A stretch of DNA of 39,884 bases from Saprospiraceae bacterium (lineage in GTDB: Bacteria > Bacteroidota > Bacteroidia > Chitinophagales > Saprospiraceae): positions 1 to 39,884 of the forward strand of contig JAIYAV010000077.1 of assembly GCA_027488855.1 (NCBI GenBank), read 5' to 3'. Shown one piece after another: positions 26,217 through 34,320 of the stretch; the first letter of the stretch is position 1, and each line of letters opens with the position of its first letter. A program made the translations under genes and the position numbers. The notes under the pieces are model-generated. The model did no database searches, had not been told where the DNA came from, and was given only the letters and a program-made list of their open reading frames with translations.

Positions 26217-27941
26217 TCAAAAACTAGAGTCATCAATGTTTTCCAACCAGTTGGCAATTTCTTCAGCTACCGCCTTTACACAACCTTTCTTAAAGGGCGA
26301 GGTAAGGCCCGCTAAATCCACCAATTCCAGAAAGGACTTGCTGCCACCTGCATTGCACAAACGCACATAACTTTCCCAGGCGGCCACATGATTTTGTTGA
26401 TCCCATTTCCAGTACTGGAATGCACAAATTTGAGCCAATACGTAATCAATGTAATAAAATGGAGAAGTAAATACATGCCCTTGCTTGTGCCAAAATCCCC
26501 CGCGCTTTAAAAAATCATTATCCCCATAATTGCGGTGGGGCAAATACTTCTGCTCCATTTCCGACCACACCTGGTTGCGTTCCTCTGGACTCATCGCCGG
26601 GTTGGCATAAATCCGGTGCTGAAACTCATCAATAGCTGCGCCATAAGGTAAAAAGTAAATGGAATTTGACAAATGCATGAATTTGTATTTGTCAGAATCT
26701 GAGCCAAAAAACAAATTCATCCAGGGCCAGGCAAAAAACTCCATGCTCATGGAATGGATTTCGCAAGCCTCAAAAGTTGGCCATTTGTATTCACTCAAGC
26801 CAATGTTTCGGCTGCTAAATACCTGAAAAGCATGCCCACACTCATGCGTGAGCACATCAACGTCACCACTGGTGCCATTGAAATTAGAAAAGATATATGG
26901 AGTCCGATAACCTTCAATAAATGTGCAATACCCACCTGTGGCTTTACCCGCTTTGTTTTCGAGATCCATCAGATTCGCTTCCTGCATGAGGGTAAAAAAC
27001 TCATCGGTCTCTGTCGACATTTCGCTGTACATCTGCTTGGCCTGCCCAACAATCCAGGAGGGCTCCCCTTGCGGCTTGGGATTGCCTGAAGCAAATCGAA
27101 ATTCTTCGTCGTAATAACAGAGCTGGTCCAGTCCGAGGCGTTTTTGTTGGCGCTCATACAAGCGACTCGCCAAGGGTACGATGTATTTGACAATTTCTTC
27201 TCGAAAACCAACCAAATCTGCAGCGTTGTAATCGGAGCGAGAAAGGCGGTCATAAGCCAAATCGGTGAAGTTCGAATAGCCCAGTTTTTGGGCAATATTG
27301 TGCCGAATGTGCACCAATTGGTCATAAAAGCCTTCTATTTGTCCAGCGTGTTCGGCAAAAAAAGACCATTTGGCTTCACCAGCAGCTTGACGCATGGCGC
27401 GATTTGCTGACAATTCTAGCGGTAAGAGGGCAGATAAGTTGTAGGTTTCCCCCTGGAATTCAATTTGCGCGCCCGCCTTGGTGCGGACGTATTCACTGGT
27501 TAGGCGGTTCTCCTCCTGCAAATCAGTCAAAATTTCCGGAGCAAAAGTCCGGCGATTGAGTTCCGCAATGCGAAAAAATTGCTCCCCCCACTGCTGCTCG
27601 AAGGATTTGCGAAAACGCGAATTCAACAATGTATTGTGTAAAGTAGTATTGAAAGATTGAAAGGTGGGCATTTCTTGGTTGAAAAAAGTATTCTCAGCAT
27701 CGTAGAAAGTATCCCTTGTATCAATGGTATGCCGAATGTGGCAAATATTGTACATGGTGCTGAAGGTAGTGCGTAGCGTATTGATTTCTTCGAAAACAAC
27801 TTGTTGTTCTTCAAAGGAATCTGCCAGATTGAAAGCTGCAAAAAGCCGTTCAAAATCAGCAGACAATTGGGCCATATCTGGGCGTTTGTAATCAAAATCC
27901 CCAAATTTTAGTACCTCTGTTTCAACGCTTTCGATAATCAT
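26217..27941 (-). CDS. M3 family oligoendopeptidase (PepF-like)
   Basis: A 574-residue zinc metallopeptidase, cytoplasmic by its lack of a signal peptide. The HExxH motif is His366-Glu-Cys-Gly-His370 (DVLTHECGHAFQVF), and the third ligand lies in the following TFEACEIHSMSMEFFAWPW helix. The N-terminal helical half (FEEINTLRTTFSTMYNICHIRHTIDTRDTFYDAEN) matches the oligoendopeptidase F group. It hydrolyses oligopeptides in protein turnover. The length is normal for bacterial M3B enzymes. It heads the minus-strand run M3-wecA-crcB-kynA. The ATG at 27941 is chosen as the first start consistent with the family. Confidence 0.92.
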   Translation of the reverse strand: MIIESVETEVLKFGDFDYKRPDMAQLSADFERLFAAFNLADSFEEQQVVFEEINTLRTTFSTMYNICHIRHTIDTRDTFYDAENTFFNQEMPTFQSFNTTLHNTLLNSRFRKSFEQQWGEQFFRIAELNRRTFAPEILTDLQEENRLTSEYVRTKAGAQIEFQGETYNLSALLPLELSANRAMRQAAGEAKWSFFAEHAGQIEGFYDQLVHIRHNIAQKLGYSNFTDLAYDRLSRSDYNAADLVGFREEIVKYIVPLASRLYERQQKRLGLDQLCYYDEEFRFASGNPKPQGEPSWIVGQAKQMYSEMSTETDEFFTLMQEANLMDLENKAGKATGGYCTFIEGYRTPYIFSNFNGTSGDVDVLTHECGHAFQVFSSRNIGLSEYKWPTFEACEIHSMSMEFFAWPWMNLFFGSDSDKYKFMHLSNSIYFLPYGAAIDEFQHRIYANPAMSPEERNQVWSEMEQKYLPHRNYGDNDFLKRGGFWHKQGHVFTSPFYYIDYVLAQICAFQYWKWDQQNHVAAWESYVRLCNAGGSKSFLELVDLAGLTSPFKKGCVKAVAEEIANWLENIDDSSF

Positions 27942-28096
27942 TGTTGTTTAGGGTTTTTACAACGTTTAATTCCAAAAAATCTGCAACTAAACGATTCTGA
28001 TGATAAAAAATTGGAGTACGTTTCTACTTTGCTTATTTTTCGGACAAGATAAGGAAATGCCGCATCATATGAATTTAAAAACCAAGCATTTCTTTT

Positions 28097-28104
28097 TACT
28101 TTTG
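28097..28104 (+). promoter_or_regulatory. Candidate -7 box (TACTTTTG) almost touching the uppS start
   Basis: This is an exact TAnnTTTG match ending 4 bases before the uppS ATG. The -33 position, 19 bp upstream, reads TTTA (28074-28077) instead of TTTG. If used, transcription would start at or within the start codon, giving a nearly leaderless mRNA. An alternative is TTG (28011-28013) with TATTTTTC (28034-28041), which gives a 70-nt leader. Confidence 0.45.
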
Positions 28105-28108
28105 CAAG

Positions 28109-28849
28109 ATGGACTTGAAACAACTGATTGATACTGATCGCTTGCCTCAACACATCGCGATCATCATGGATGGAAATGGGCGTTGGGCCAAGCAACATGG
28201 ACAAGCCAGGGTTTTTGGGCACCGCAATGGGGTGAAAGCAGTTCGCGAAACGACCGAAGCAGCCGCAGAATTGGGTGTAAAATATCTGACACTCTATGCT
28301 TTTTCGACCGAAAATTGGGGGCGCCCCAAGTTCGAGGTAGATGCCTTAATGACCTTGCTGGTTGATACCTTACACAAAGAAATAGCGACCCTCAATAAAA
28401 ACAACATCCGCCTGGAAGCCATTGGCGACCTGAGCAAATTGCCCAGCAGGACGTATCGGGCCTTGTTGGATGGCATTGCCAATACCAGCAACAATACCCG
28501 GATGACCTTGATTTTGGCTTTGAACTACAGCGCGAAATGGGAAATCCTCGAAGCAACCCGTCAAATGGCGGCACTGGTCAAGGATGGAAAAATGAACCTA
28601 GAAGACATCAATGAAACCAGCTTCGCCAACGCTTTGTCCACCCGAGGCATTCCCGATCCCGAGCTGCTGATTCGTACCAGCGGAGAAAACCGCCTAAGTA
28701 ATTTCTTGCTGTGGCAGTTGGCTTATGCCGAGTTTTATTTCACGCCCACCATGTGGCCCGATTTTCACAAAGAACAGTTTTTTCAAGCCATCATTGATTT
28801 TCAAAATCGGGAGCGTAGATTCGGAAAAATTGGTGAACAAGTAAGTTAA
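28109..28849 (+). CDS. uppS: Isoprenyl transferase (undecaprenyl diphosphate synthase type)
   Basis: A 246-residue cis-prenyltransferase making the undecaprenyl diphosphate carrier for peptidoglycan and surface glycans from FPP and IPP. The catalytic Asp and substrate motifs are in IAIIMDGNGRWAKQHG and GHRNGVKAVRE. YLTLYAFSTENWGRP and the C-terminal RTSGENRLSNFLLWQLAYAEF complete the family set. The ATG at 28109 is the only reasonable start, and a TACTTTTG box sits directly before it. It is divergent from the M3 peptidase gene. A long inverted repeat follows the stop, ahead of nadD. Confidence 0.96.
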   Translation: MDLKQLIDTDRLPQHIAIIMDGNGRWAKQHGQARVFGHRNGVKAVRETTEAAAELGVKYLTLYAFSTENWGRPKFEVDALMTLLVDTLHKEIATLNKNNIRLEAIGDLSKLPSRTYRALLDGIANTSNNTRMTLILALNYSAKWEILEATRQMAALVKDGKMNLEDINETSFANALSTRGIPDPELLIRTSGENRLSNFLLWQLAYAEFYFTPTMWPDFHKEQFFQAIIDFQNRERRFGKIGEQVS

Positions 28850-28851
28850 AA

Positions 28852-28967
28852 GGGGCGATAAAAAAATAAGTGCTCATTTTGCCAAAGGACTAGATAAGTA
28901 AACGATTCATTTCAAGTGCCTTATCTAATCCTTTGGCTCAAGAAAAATGAGCACTTATTTTTGCCCC
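28852..28967. repeat. Long inverted repeat between uppS and nadD, its right arm carrying a promoter
   Basis: The left arm (28852-28898) and right arm (28920-28967) are complementary over about 47 bp apart from short bulges and one mismatch, with a 21-nt loop. The stem contains ATAAGTGCTCATTTT and CCAAAGGA-TAGATAAG blocks. It begins three bases after the uppS stop, so it may end or protect that transcript. The right arm contains the TTTG and TATTTTTG elements assigned to nadD. Confidence 0.75.
28932..28963 (+). promoter_or_regulatory. Bacteroidota-type promoter for nadD (TTTG-N20-TATTTTTG)
   Basis: TTTG at 28932-28935 and TATTTTTG at 28956-28963 are 20 bp apart, matching the Bacteroidota -33/-7 consensus in sequence and spacing. 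The nadD ATG is 61 bp downstream. This is the best promoter match in the window. Confidence 0.6.
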
Positions 28968-29024
28968 ACTACAAAGGAATTCAAAGAGGCAACGATTTTA
29001 GGCCATCTCGAATCTAATTAGACG

Positions 29025-29636
29025 ATGAGCACCCGTAATCCTACAAAAATTGGACTTTTTTTCGGATCCTTTAATCCCATTCACGTTGGCCACTTGATCA
29101 TTGCCAACCACATGGCGACCCAAACGGATCTGAAAGAAGTATGGCTGGTGGTTTCACCCCAGAACCCACTGAAACTCAAACAATCCCTGGCCCGGGATCA
29201 GGATCGCCTGCACCTGGTGCGCCTGGCTATTGACGACAACCTCAGATTGCGGGCCAGCGACATCGAGTTTTCACTGCCCCAACCCTCCTACACCATCGAT
29301 ACCCTGGCCTATTTGCGCGAAAAGCATGCGGATAAACAGTTCGTGCTCATCATGGGCGGTGACAATGTACCGACTTTGCCCAAATGGAAAAATTACGACT
29401 TGATTTTACGCGATTTTGAAATCTACGTCTATCATCGGCCTGGTTATGAGTTGGGGGAACTGGCAAACCATCCTCAAATCAAAGTGTTTGATCAAGTACC
29501 ACAAATGCAAATCTCGGCCAGCTACATTCGCGAATGCCTAGTAGCTGATTTGCCGATTCAATATTTGGTCACTGAACCAGTGTTAAAATACCTGGAAAGC
29601 AGTGGACTGTACAAAAAAAATCGGGTCAAAGAATAA
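29025..29636 (+). CDS. nadD: Nicotinate-nucleotide adenylyltransferase
   Basis: A 203-residue enzyme adenylating nicotinate mononucleotide to deamido-NAD+ in NAD synthesis. The nucleotidyltransferase motif is FFGSFNPIHVGHLI (His20, His23), with ISASYIREC as the second ATP-binding motif. MGGDNVPTLPKW matches the NadD dinucleotide region, and VSPQNPLK the mononucleotide side. The length is usual. The ATG at 29025 fits the family start. It has its own likely promoter in the preceding inverted repeat. Another octamer-built hairpin follows the stop before porZ. Confidence 0.95.
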   Translation: MSTRNPTKIGLFFGSFNPIHVGHLIIANHMATQTDLKEVWLVVSPQNPLKLKQSLARDQDRLHLVRLAIDDNLRLRASDIEFSLPQPSYTIDTLAYLREKHADKQFVLIMGGDNVPTLPKWKNYDLILRDFEIYVYHRPGYELGELANHPQIKVFDQVPQMQISASYIRECLVADLPIQYLVTEPVLKYLESSGLYKKNRVKE

Positions 29637-29639
29637 AAA

Positions 29640-29738
29640 AGTTGAAAAGTTTGTAGTTGAAAAGTTGAAGTAAAACGGCGCTTCGACTTCGCTCAGCGAC
29701 CGGTTCATTTCAACTTTTCAACTACAAACTCTTCAACT
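29640..29738. repeat. GTTGAAAA-type hairpin between nadD and porZ
   Basis: The left arm 29640-29669 and right arm 29709-29738 are complementary at 29 of 30 positions; each arm carries two GTTGAAAA words. The 39-nt loop contains CTTCGACTTCGCTCAGCGAC. The hairpin ends only 6 bases before the porZ ATG, so in the mRNA it could mask the start region. It is otherwise placed like a terminator for nadD. Confidence 0.7.
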
Positions 29739-29744
29739 ACAATC

Positions 29745-32105
29745 ATGCGCCATACCACCTTACTCCTCTTTTGTCTTTTTTCGCTCTTGGGGCTTCATGC
29801 CCAAATCGATACCAGCACCCTGGCGATAGGTCAATGGCGATCAATGTTGCCTTTGCGTACGGGGCGTTTTGTCACCCAAAGCAGTGATAAGGTTTATTAC
29901 GCCGCCGAACAATCCATTCTGGCGATCGACAAGGCCGATTTTTCCCTTCAGGAAATCAGTCGGGTGCATGGCCTGAGCAACACCAAGGCCAAAATTTTGA
30001 CTTATGTCGCTGGCAGTAAATCATTGTTGGTGCTCTACGACAACAGCGTGATTGATCTAGTGCCTGAAAAAGGCCCCGTTTTTACCCTCAATCAAATCAA
30101 CAACTTCAGCAATTTTGTGGGGGACAAAATTGTCCACGCCATCAATGTCGAAAATACCGACAACGTATTTGTTTGTGGCAACTATGGCTTGTCTCGGCTC
30201 AACCTCAACAAGCGGGAGTTCTCCTTTTCTACCTTTACTGGTTTGGATGTGTATGGTGCAGTATCTTTTGAAGGATACATTTATGCTGCCACCGAGGGCG
30301 GCATTTACCGGGTAGCGCTTTCCGAACCCAATTTGCAAAACTTCAGCAATTGGCGCTTTTTGGGTCCTGAATCTGGCTTTCCAGCTTCGTATGAGTCTAA
30401 GGCCATTGCCGTTTTCAACAATAAATTGTACTTCGATATCAACCGCAGCTTGTACCGCATGGAGACTGCCCGCCCAGCGTTGTTGTACACCCGTACAGGG
30501 TTTTCCATCCAATACTTGAGCGCTGAAGGTAAAAATTTGCTAGCTGGTTATCGCTGCCAAAGCAATTGTGATCGGGGCGCTCTGGTGGCGTTTGATGCCA
30601 ATGGCACGCGCCAAGAAGCCAGTAATTCTTGCATGGGCATTCCCAATTATGCGGTAGAAGATCAAACAGGGCGCATCTGGATGGGAGATGAATGGATGGA
30701 GTTTCGGGTGCTCAACAGTTTGAAAGACGCCGCTTGTCGCACTTACGTATTCAACTCCCCTTTTTCCGACAAGGTGTGGGAAATGGCTGTGCGTGACCAG
30801 GAGCTTTGGCTGGCCACGGGGGGAGTCAACCGTACCTTTAGCTACCTCAATCGGTCGGATGGCTTTGCTTCTTACATTGATGGTCAATGGGATGTATTCA
30901 CCCGCTTCAATGCGCCCTATCTGCGGGGCGAAAATGCCAATGACTTGCAGGATGACCTCACCGATGTAATGACCATTGCTCCTCACCCAAGCAATAAAAA
31001 AGTGTACGTAGGGTCTTTTTATGAAGGCTTGGTAGAACTGGATGGGGACAAATTTACTTTGTTCAACGAAAAAAATTCTACCCTCAACAATACCGTGGGT
31101 GATGTAGCCCGTACCCGAATCAGTGGCCTAGCTTTTGATGCCGATGAAAACCTTTGGATAGCCAACCACCTGGCTGCCAACCCAATTTCGGTACTCAGCA
31201 AGGATGGAAAATGGAAGAGTTTCCGGCCTTCTTGCGGGGTAACCTCGCTACACCAAGTAGCCGTGGACCAGAATGGGTACAAGTGGTTTTGTTCCAGTTC
31301 GAACTCCGCGGGCTTGATCGTATTTGATTCGGGCAAACTGGAAGACGATGCCGATAATCGCTGTCGGGTGTTCACTACAGCCAACAGTGAATTACAAACC
31401 AACCAGGTCAATTGCCTGGCAGTAGACCTGGACGGCGATGTGTGGGTAGGTACGGGTGAAGGGGTGGTTATTTTTGAGTGTGGTTCCAATGCTTTTGATC
31501 AAAACTGCCGAGGGACTCGCCGGGTGGTAGAAATCATCAATGGCCTGGGCGCATACTTGCTCGAAACTGAAGTGGTGACCACTATCGCAGTCGATGGCGC
31601 CAACCGCAAGTGGGTGGGTACGCGCAATGGCGTTTTTGTACTTTCCCCCAGCGGCAGGGAGCAATTGTCTCATTTCACCACATTGAATTCTCCCTTGCTG
31701 AACAATGCCATTTTAGACATCGTGATCAACCCTAAAACGGGCGAAGCATTTATTGGCACCGAAAGTGGCATCATTGTGCTCCAAAGCGACGCGGTAGAAG
31801 GTGGAAAAGTCCACAACGTTGAGCTTAAAGTATACCCCAATCCAGTAAGGCCGGACTACAGTGGCCCCATTGCCATTCGGGGTTTGGCGCGGGATGCAGC
31901 GGTAAAAATTACCGATGTAGCCGGAAACTTGGTGTACGAAACCCGTGCACTTGGCGGGCAGGCCATCTGGGATGGTCGCGACTACCGTGGGCGCAGGGTA
32001 CAATCGGGCATCTACCTGGTTTTTAGCTCCAGCAATCCTCGGGAAGCCGGATTTGGAAAACCAAGTACAGCTACAGGCAAAATTGTGGTTTTACACGACA
32101 ACTAA
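29745..32105 (+). CDS. porZ: Type IX secretion system protein PorZ-like (beta-propeller, C-terminal sorting domain)
   Basis: A 786-residue exported protein with signal peptide (MRHTTLLLFCLFSLLGLHAQ). Two beta-propeller-like regions follow, with repeated blades such as NENLWIANHL-, DGDVWVGTGEGVVIF- and NRKWVGTRNGVFVL-type units. The protein ends in a T9SS-like sorting domain (VYPNPVRPDYSGPIAI, ITDVAGNLVYET, GRRVQSGIYLV). This order is that of PorZ of Porphyromonas gingivalis, part of the surface attachment complex that joins cargo to anionic LPS. The opening IGQWRSMLPLRTGRFVTQSSDKVYYAAEQSILAI-type block also fits. A generic two-component-regulator-propeller protein is the alternative. The stop overlaps the end of the convergent thioredoxin-like gene. 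Confidence 0.75.
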   Translation: MRHTTLLLFCLFSLLGLHAQIDTSTLAIGQWRSMLPLRTGRFVTQSSDKVYYAAEQSILAIDKADFSLQEISRVHGLSNTKAKILTYVAGSKSLLVLYDNSVIDLVPEKGPVFTLNQINNFSNFVGDKIVHAINVENTDNVFVCGNYGLSRLNLNKREFSFSTFTGLDVYGAVSFEGYIYAATEGGIYRVALSEPNLQNFSNWRFLGPESGFPASYESKAIAVFNNKLYFDINRSLYRMETARPALLYTRTGFSIQYLSAEGKNLLAGYRCQSNCDRGALVAFDANGTRQEASNSCMGIPNYAVEDQTGRIWMGDEWMEFRVLNSLKDAACRTYVFNSPFSDKVWEMAVRDQELWLATGGVNRTFSYLNRSDGFASYIDGQWDVFTRFNAPYLRGENANDLQDDLTDVMTIAPHPSNKKVYVGSFYEGLVELDGDKFTLFNEKNSTLNNTVGDVARTRISGLAFDADENLWIANHLAANPISVLSKDGKWKSFRPSCGVTSLHQVAVDQNGYKWFCSSSNSAGLIVFDSGKLEDDADNRCRVFTTANSELQTNQVNCLAVDLDGDVWVGTGEGVVIFECGSNAFDQNCRGTRRVVEIINGLGAYLLETEVVTTIAVDGANRKWVGTRNGVFVLSPSGREQLSHFTTLNSPLLNNAILDIVINPKTGEAFIGTESGIIVLQSDAVEGGKVHNVELKVYPNPVRPDYSGPIAIRGLARDAAVKITDVAGNLVYETRALGGQAIWDGRDYRGRRVQSGIYLVFSSSNPREAGFGKPSTATGKIVVLHDN

Positions 32106-32767
32106 GCCTTTTTCAAGACCTCCAGAAACTCCTTTTGGGTACTGTAGGTTTTGTCCTTGGCGTACCAACGTTGAACTTTAGTCCAAAACTCGGTATTCCG
32201 CATTTTGTACTCCTGTTCATCCTTGATTTTACTCAGTTCTTGCAAATTGTCGAGTACGAATGACTGCAATTCTTGTGGTCGTGGCCCCCAATGACCCAGC
32301 AATTTTAAAGATTTTTTTTCGAGAATGATGGTGAGTGGAATAGAGCGGGTTCCGTTTGTGAGAAAAGCATCCATCAACTCGGGATGTTGGTCTCTAAATA
32401 CCAAACGGTGCTCAATTTTATCGTTCAAAGCCGCCATTTTTTGGATAGTAGGTACAATTTGAGCGGCGTCACCGCACCAAACCTCCGTCAAGGTAAGCCA
32501 AATCAGCGGAGTCTGGATAGCGGCTATTTGCAAGCGAGTGTGGGCGGTCATGCGGGCAGTCTTGTCCAGCCGTTCCATCCTGATGAGGCTTAAACGAGTG
32601 TCATGTGTATCGTTTTCAACACTTTTGAGCGACAAGTAATGACTCTGTGATAATAATTGTTCAATCAAAGTGTGGTATTCTACGTAGCCAACGGACTTTT
32701 CGAGAATAGCTTGATATTCCTCATAGCCAATTGGCTTTTCAACAACAGAGTAATTTACGTGTTTCAT
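32102..32767 (-). CDS. Thioredoxin-family protein with a single active-site cysteine
   Basis: A 221-residue cytoplasmic protein with a helical N-terminal part (YEEYQAILEKSVGYVEYHTLIEQ) and a thioredoxin-like domain (LIWLTLTEVWCGDAAQIVPTIQKMA, then RSIPLTIIL with a cis-Pro candidate). It resembles the Thioredoxin_9 group. The active site reads WCGDA, so the second cysteine of CxxC is replaced. A two-cysteine reductase reaction is therefore not expected; a monothiol or binding role is possible. No signal peptide is seen. The stop codon shares bases with the end of porZ (convergent overlap 32102-32105). Confidence 0.82.
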   Translation of the reverse strand: MKHVNYSVVEKPIGYEEYQAILEKSVGYVEYHTLIEQLLSQSHYLSLKSVENDTHDTRLSLIRMERLDKTARMTAHTRLQIAAIQTPLIWLTLTEVWCGDAAQIVPTIQKMAALNDKIEHRLVFRDQHPELMDAFLTNGTRSIPLTIILEKKSLKLLGHWGPRPQELQSFVLDNLQELSKIKDEQEYKMRNTEFWTKVQRWYAKDKTYSTQKEFLEVLKKA

Positions 32768-32993
32768 TGGTATTTCTGCTTACATTTGGTGAATAGGTCT
32801 TTGTTTTAATCCCAGATGGGGCAGATCCTAACGCAAAGTAATGAAATATTTTGAACCGTTAGCTATCCTAACCAACAAATAATTATCAATAACAAAGTTT
32901 TTGTCAGATATTAGGCAATCGTTTTTGACTTTTTGAGTTTAGTGAAAAAAGGTATACGAGATAAACTGTATTTTGCATTTAAAACCTAACAAA
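32768..32993. other. Divergent intergenic region upstream of ugd
   Basis: A 226-bp AT-rich space between the thioredoxin-like gene (minus) and ugd (plus). A near-consensus TATTTTG (32969-32975) lies 18 bp before ugd, without a matching -33 element. I see no gene, RNA or repeat in it. Confidence 0.5.
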
Positions 32994-34319
32994 ATGAACT
33001 TAGCTGTAATTGGTACTGGTTATGTTGGCCTGGTTACGGGCACCTGTTTTGCGGAAACAGGAAATAATGTCATCTGTGTTGACATTGATGTAAACAAAGT
33101 TGAAAAGCTTCGCAAAGGCGAAATAACCATCTTTGAACCCGGGTTAGAGCTTTTGTTTGAGCGCAACACGAAACAGGGGCGTCTAAAATTCACCACCGAT
33201 TTAAAAGAGGCGGTTGATGCGGCACAGATTATCTTTCTGGCCTTGCCAACCCCTCCGGGCGAAGATGGATCAGCCGATTTGTCCTACATCATGGGGGTTG
33301 CAAAGCAATTGTCCCACCTGATCAAAGACTATAAAATCATCATTGATAAAAGTACGGTTCCGGTAGGTACGGCTGAAAAAGTTCACGCCATCATCGCCGA
33401 AAATACCAGCGAAACCCTGTTTGATGTAGTTTCTAATCCCGAATTTTTACGGGAGGGGGTAGCTGTTGAAGACTTTATGAAGCCCGATCGGGTGGTCATT
33501 GGCACCAATTCGGAAAGAGCCCGTAAAGTAATGAAACAATTGTACGAGCCTTTTGTACGGCAGGGCAACCCGATTTATTTCATGGATGAGCGTTCTGCTG
33601 AAATGACCAAATATGCCGCCAACTCCTACCTGGCGACCCGCATTTCTTTCATGAATGAAATCGCCAATTTATGTGAAAAGGTGGGGGCGAATGTCGACAT
33701 GGTACGCATGGGCATGGGGAGTGATTCGCGCATTGGCAAACGTTTCTTATTTCCAGGGGTGGGTTATGGCGGCAGTTGTTTTCCCAAAGATGTACAAGCA
33801 TTGGCCAAAACTGCTACTGATTTCACCTACGATTTTAGGATCCTTAGTGCTGTTATGGGCGTAAACGACCGACAGCGTTACACTTTGGCCGACAAAATCA
33901 AAGCCTATTTTGGTGAGGATCTCAGCGGTCGTACCATCGGCATTTGGGGCCTTGCGTTCAAACCCAATACGGATGACATCCGGGAGGCGCCCGCTTTGTA
34001 TACCATCGAATCATTACTGGATGCTGGGGCGACCATCAAAGCCTTTGATCCCGAGGCGATGGAAAACATTCATCGCTACTTTGGCGACCGCATCGAGCTG
34101 TGTAAAGACCAATATGAAGTGCTCATTAACGCTGATGCACTGGCCATCATTACCGAATGGAGTGTATTCCGCACCCCCAGTTTTCAGGTGATGAAGGAGC
34201 TCATGAAGCACGATGTCATCTTTGATGGTCGCAATTTGTACGACCTGGAAGCTATCGCTGATCACGGATTCCATTACCACAGCATTGGTCGAGAATCGGT
34301 AGGAAAAAAACCGGAGTAG
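32994..34319 (+). CDS. ugd: UDP-glucose 6-dehydrogenase
   Basis: A 441-residue enzyme oxidising UDP-glucose twice to UDP-glucuronate with NAD+, for capsule or exopolysaccharide. The Rossmann start is NLAVIGTGYVGLVTGTCFAE. The catalytic Cys262 is in VGYGGSCFPKD. The conserved SNPEFLREG and AFKPNTDDIREAP blocks are also present. The frame opens at 32973, but the ATG at 32994 (MNLAVIG) fits the family. It is the first gene of a plus-strand run with the MORN lipoprotein (1 bp gap), porQ, asnB and two GT2 genes. GDP-mannose dehydrogenase is the main alternative, but the motifs favour UDP-glucose. Confidence 0.95.
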   Translation: MNLAVIGTGYVGLVTGTCFAETGNNVICVDIDVNKVEKLRKGEITIFEPGLELLFERNTKQGRLKFTTDLKEAVDAAQIIFLALPTPPGEDGSADLSYIMGVAKQLSHLIKDYKIIIDKSTVPVGTAEKVHAIIAENTSETLFDVVSNPEFLREGVAVEDFMKPDRVVIGTNSERARKVMKQLYEPFVRQGNPIYFMDERSAEMTKYAANSYLATRISFMNEIANLCEKVGANVDMVRMGMGSDSRIGKRFLFPGVGYGGSCFPKDVQALAKTATDFTYDFRILSAVMGVNDRQRYTLADKIKAYFGEDLSGRTIGIWGLAFKPNTDDIREAPALYTIESLLDAGATIKAFDPEAMENIHRYFGDRIELCKDQYEVLINADALAIITEWSVFRTPSFQVMKELMKHDVIFDGRNLYDLEAIADHGFHYHSIGRESVGKKPE

Positions 34320-34320
34320 T

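Noticed and set aside
32969-32975. Promoter -7 box for ugd (TATTTTG)
   Set aside because: It is one base short of TAnnTTTG and has no -33 element at a proper distance, so it is mentioned only in the intergenic note.
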